In this document: piece by piece, positions 62,254-64,000 of the stretch | How the letters are laid out: each line of letters begins with the position of its first letter | Numbering within the stretch: position 1 is the first letter of the stretch | Origin: Candidatus Gastranaerophilales bacterium | GTDB taxonomy: Bacteria > Cyanobacteriota > Vampirovibrionia > Gastranaerophilales > Gastranaerophilaceae | Direction of reading: 5' to 3' | DNA length: 64,000 nucleotides | Assembly (NCBI GenBank): GCA_947589115.1 | Contig: CANPZP010000002.1 | Coordinates: 29,471 to 93,470, forward strand | Program-made: the position numbers and the translations under genes | Notes under the pieces: model-generated | Told to the model about the DNA's origin: nothing | The model's database searches: none | The model's input: only the letters and a program-made list of their open reading frames with translations

Positions 62254-63255
62254 ATGTATACAGTTATTTTTTTTGATACAAAACAATATGAACGTAATTT
62301 TTTTGAAAAAAATCTTTATGATAAATTTCAACTAAATTTCACTGAAAATGAACTCACTTACGAAACAAAATTGTCAGCCGTTCAGGAAAATGCTGATATA
62401 ATATCGGTTTTTACCGGTTCAAGACTATCAAAAGAAGTGATTGATAAATTCCAAAACTTAAAATTAATTCTTACACGTTCGGTAGGATATAGCCATATTG
62501 ATACGGATTATTGTACGGAAAAGGGGATTATAGTTGCGAATACTCCTCATTATGGTGATTATACGGTTGCTGAATATTCATTCGGAATACTTTTAAACCT
62601 TGTCCGCCGAATTTGCTACGGGGTAAACGAACTCAAAGAAGGCGATATGTATCCCGAAACCTTCGGAATGGAACTTTTTGATAAAACAATCGGGATTATA
62701 GGAACAGGTTCTATCGGCTCAAAAGCAGTAAAAATAGCTAAAGGGTTTTCAATGAATGTTATTTGTTATGACGTATTTGAAAATAAACAACTTGAGGAAG
62801 AGTTCAATGTAAAATATACGGACTTGGAAACTTTATGCAAATTATCCGATATTATAACACTTCATGCACCCTTAACCGCCTCATCTTATCATCTTATCAA
62901 TGCGGAAAAGTTATCATTAATGAAAAATTCTGCAGTTATAGTGAATACGGCAAGAGGGGAGCTAATAGATACAGAAGCCTTGTATGATGCACTTTTAGAT
63001 AACAGAATTAAAGGTGCGGCACTGGATGTGTTGGAATTTGAAGAAACTATATCCTCTAAACGTCCGGGAGAAAATATTAATCTTAAAAACTTGAGAACTT
63101 CACTAATTAACAGTAAACTTCTTACTCTTAAAAATGTAATTGCTACTCCGCATATAGCTTATGATACGAAAGAAGCGGTTGCAAGAATTTTAAATATGAC
63201 ACTAAAGAGCATATCGGAATTTGATTTGAAACAGGATATCCGATATAAAATTTGA
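62254..63255 (+). CDS. D-isomer-specific 2-hydroxyacid dehydrogenase
   Basis: 333 residues, D-lactate dehydrogenase-like. NAD-binding GIIGTGSIGSKAVKIAK, then ITLHAPLTASSYHLI, the catalytic Arg in NTARGELIDTEALYDAL, Glu in LDVLEFEE and His in ATPHIAYDTKEAV. It interconverts pyruvate and D-lactate or a related pair. The TRSVGYSHID segment near residue 72 resembles fermentative D-lactate dehydrogenases, but the substrate is not certain. GGCGGAGAAATAA precedes the ATG. Confidence 0.9.
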   Translation: MYTVIFFDTKQYERNFFEKNLYDKFQLNFTENELTYETKLSAVQENADIISVFTGSRLSKEVIDKFQNLKLILTRSVGYSHIDTDYCTEKGIIVANTPHYGDYTVAEYSFGILLNLVRRICYGVNELKEGDMYPETFGMELFDKTIGIIGTGSIGSKAVKIAKGFSMNVICYDVFENKQLEEEFNVKYTDLETLCKLSDIITLHAPLTASSYHLINAEKLSLMKNSAVIVNTARGELIDTEALYDALLDNRIKGAALDVLEFEETISSKRPGENINLKNLRTSLINSKLLTLKNVIATPHIAYDTKEAVARILNMTLKSISEFDLKQDIRYKI

Positions 63256-63264
63256 AAAATAATC

Positions 63265-63305
63265 AAAAAAAATGCAAGTTTAAATGTAAGATTTAAGAAC
63301 TTGCA
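63265..63305 (-). terminator. terminator of the second pilin-like gene
   Basis: 8-bp stem TGCAAGTT/AACTTGCA with a 17-base loop, followed on the minus strand by eight T. It lies 120 bp downstream of the stop of that gene. The rest of 63306-63424 holds nothing I can support. Confidence 0.65.
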
Positions 63306-63424
63306 ATATTTACACTAGCCGAAACATTAATAACAGATTTATTATACATCTTTTTTTCAGTTTCGTAAAGTATACACCTTTATTAATTTAAAAAATAGCC
63401 AAAAATTTTAATATTTGTTCACAT

Positions 63425-64000
63425 TTATATTTTACGAGGGTAATCATCTTTGATTTCCCATCCGTCTCTTTTTATAAGTTCAAAACAAGCCCTGGCTTCA
63501 TCTGCCCTGCTGGTTTGGTAATTACTGCACATTGAAATTAAACGATTTCTTTCATAATCCAAGAAACTTTTTAAGCCATAATCCCCTAAATCGTTAATGT
63601 TAATCAACATAGGAAATCTGTCGACTCCTATACGGTTTGGACCTTTAGTTCCGTTAACATCTACAAAAACTTCTTTTGAGTTTATCCCATATAACTGAAT
63701 CCCGTCATTAAGGGTTATAACCCCTGAACATGAATTATCATTAGAACAGGTTAGTTCTGCTTTACCCGTACTAACAATATATTGAGATAAAACATCCCAC
63801 GGGTTTCTATTCCCTCCATTTCTTGGCATTGACGCGAGTATACGGCGATAAGACATATCATAATCGCTTTCCATTTGAGCTACTGCATCTTGTATAGTAA
63901 TATATGCCTTTTTTAATTTTAAAGCTGTTGTTTTTTTATTGTGATTTGCGGTTACTAACGGAACCGTTAATGCGGCTACAACTCCTATTATTGTGAGTGT
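63425..64000 (-). CDS. type IV pilin/pseudopilin-like protein (5' end outside window)
   Basis: The frame is open to the right edge, giving 191 residues of an incomplete protein. At the edge it reads TLTIIGVVAALTVPLVTANH, nearly the same as the pilin-like protein at 53233 (TLTIIGVVAALTVPLLTANH), so the prepilin leader and the FTLAEVL part lie outside. The globular part has two Cys near CSNDNSC and DVNGTKGPNRIGVDRFPM, a typical segment of the family. Shorter than most pilins after the helix. It would be exported and assembled by a type IV pilus or type II-like system. Confidence 0.85.
   Translation of the reverse strand, partial: TLTIIGVVAALTVPLVTANHNKKTTALKLKKAYITIQDAVAQMESDYDMSYRRILASMPRNGGNRNPWDVLSQYIVSTGKAELTCSNDNSCSGVITLNDGIQLYGINSKEVFVDVNGTKGPNRIGVDRFPMLININDLGDYGLKSFLDYERNRLISMCSNYQTSRADEARACFELIKRDGWEIKDDYPRKI

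Overview
The window is AT-rich bacterial chromosome, dense in genes on both strands, with no tRNA, rRNA, IS element or CRISPR array that I could find. The best guess is a gut or anaerobic relative of Cyanobacteria in the Gastranaerophilales/Vampirovibrionia ('Melainabacteria') group. This rests on pilin-like proteins with the N-terminal core FTLAEVLVTLTIIGVVAALT, lineage-style proteins beginning MGLAASQ, lipid A genes (a diderm envelope), a ferredoxin-linked four-subunit 2-oxoacid oxidoreductase and a membrane pyrophosphatase (anaerobic energy metabolism). The assignment is inference from these features, not a database result.

Layout. 1-7 kb: 3' part of a helicase-nuclease, mtaB (tRNA modification), a poorly coding gap, dnaE. 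7-11 kb: a receiver/HD-GYP regulator, then the 2-oxoacid:ferredoxin oxidoreductase operon. 11-16 kb: a glycosyltransferase and the convergent dgt-dnaG-rpoD replication/transcription operon. 16-23 kb: rpmB, an HD protein, a pentapeptide-repeat protein, an XRE regulator upstream of a divergent membrane pyrophosphatase, a candidate small RNA, and a GGDEF/HD-GYP protein. 23-27.6 kb: a minus-strand run of lpxB, lpxI, a TSCPD protein, the Pit phosphate transporter with its DUF47 partner, and a sigma factor. 27.8-36.3 kb: accessory region with a Pro/Gln-rich protein, a large HerA-like protein without a P-loop and with a PcrA/CarD-like tail, an asparaginase, an MGLAASQ protein, an acyl-CoA dehydratase activase and an unknown membrane protein. 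36.4-39.3 kb: pheT and a small Cys-rich protein with an elaborate leader. 39.4-51 kb: two dicarboxylate/amino-acid symporters flank a cell-wall/division cluster (murC-murB-ddl-ftsQ), the tail of the spc ribosomal operon (rpsE-rpmD-rplO-secY) and mnmG. 51-64 kb: a class A beta-lactamase-like hydrolase lacking the deacylating Glu, a diguanylate cyclase and a pilin-like gene interrupted by a G9 tract, a KE-rich protein, a GNAT-like protein, grpE-dnaJ, a beta-propeller protein, an O-methyltransferase, nadK, recN, a D-2-hydroxyacid dehydrogenase, and a second pilin-like gene cut by the right edge.

Most of the window is housekeeping. The items most worth a second look are the G9 tract at the start of the pilin-like gene (possible phase variation), the P-loop-less HerA/PcrA-tail fusion protein, the candidate two-hairpin small RNA at about 20.77-20.87 kb, the leader of the small Cys-rich gene, several candidate leaderless genes with a -10 box six bases before ATG, and departures from catalytic consensus in the pyrophosphatase, the GGDEF proteins and the beta-lactamase-like protein.
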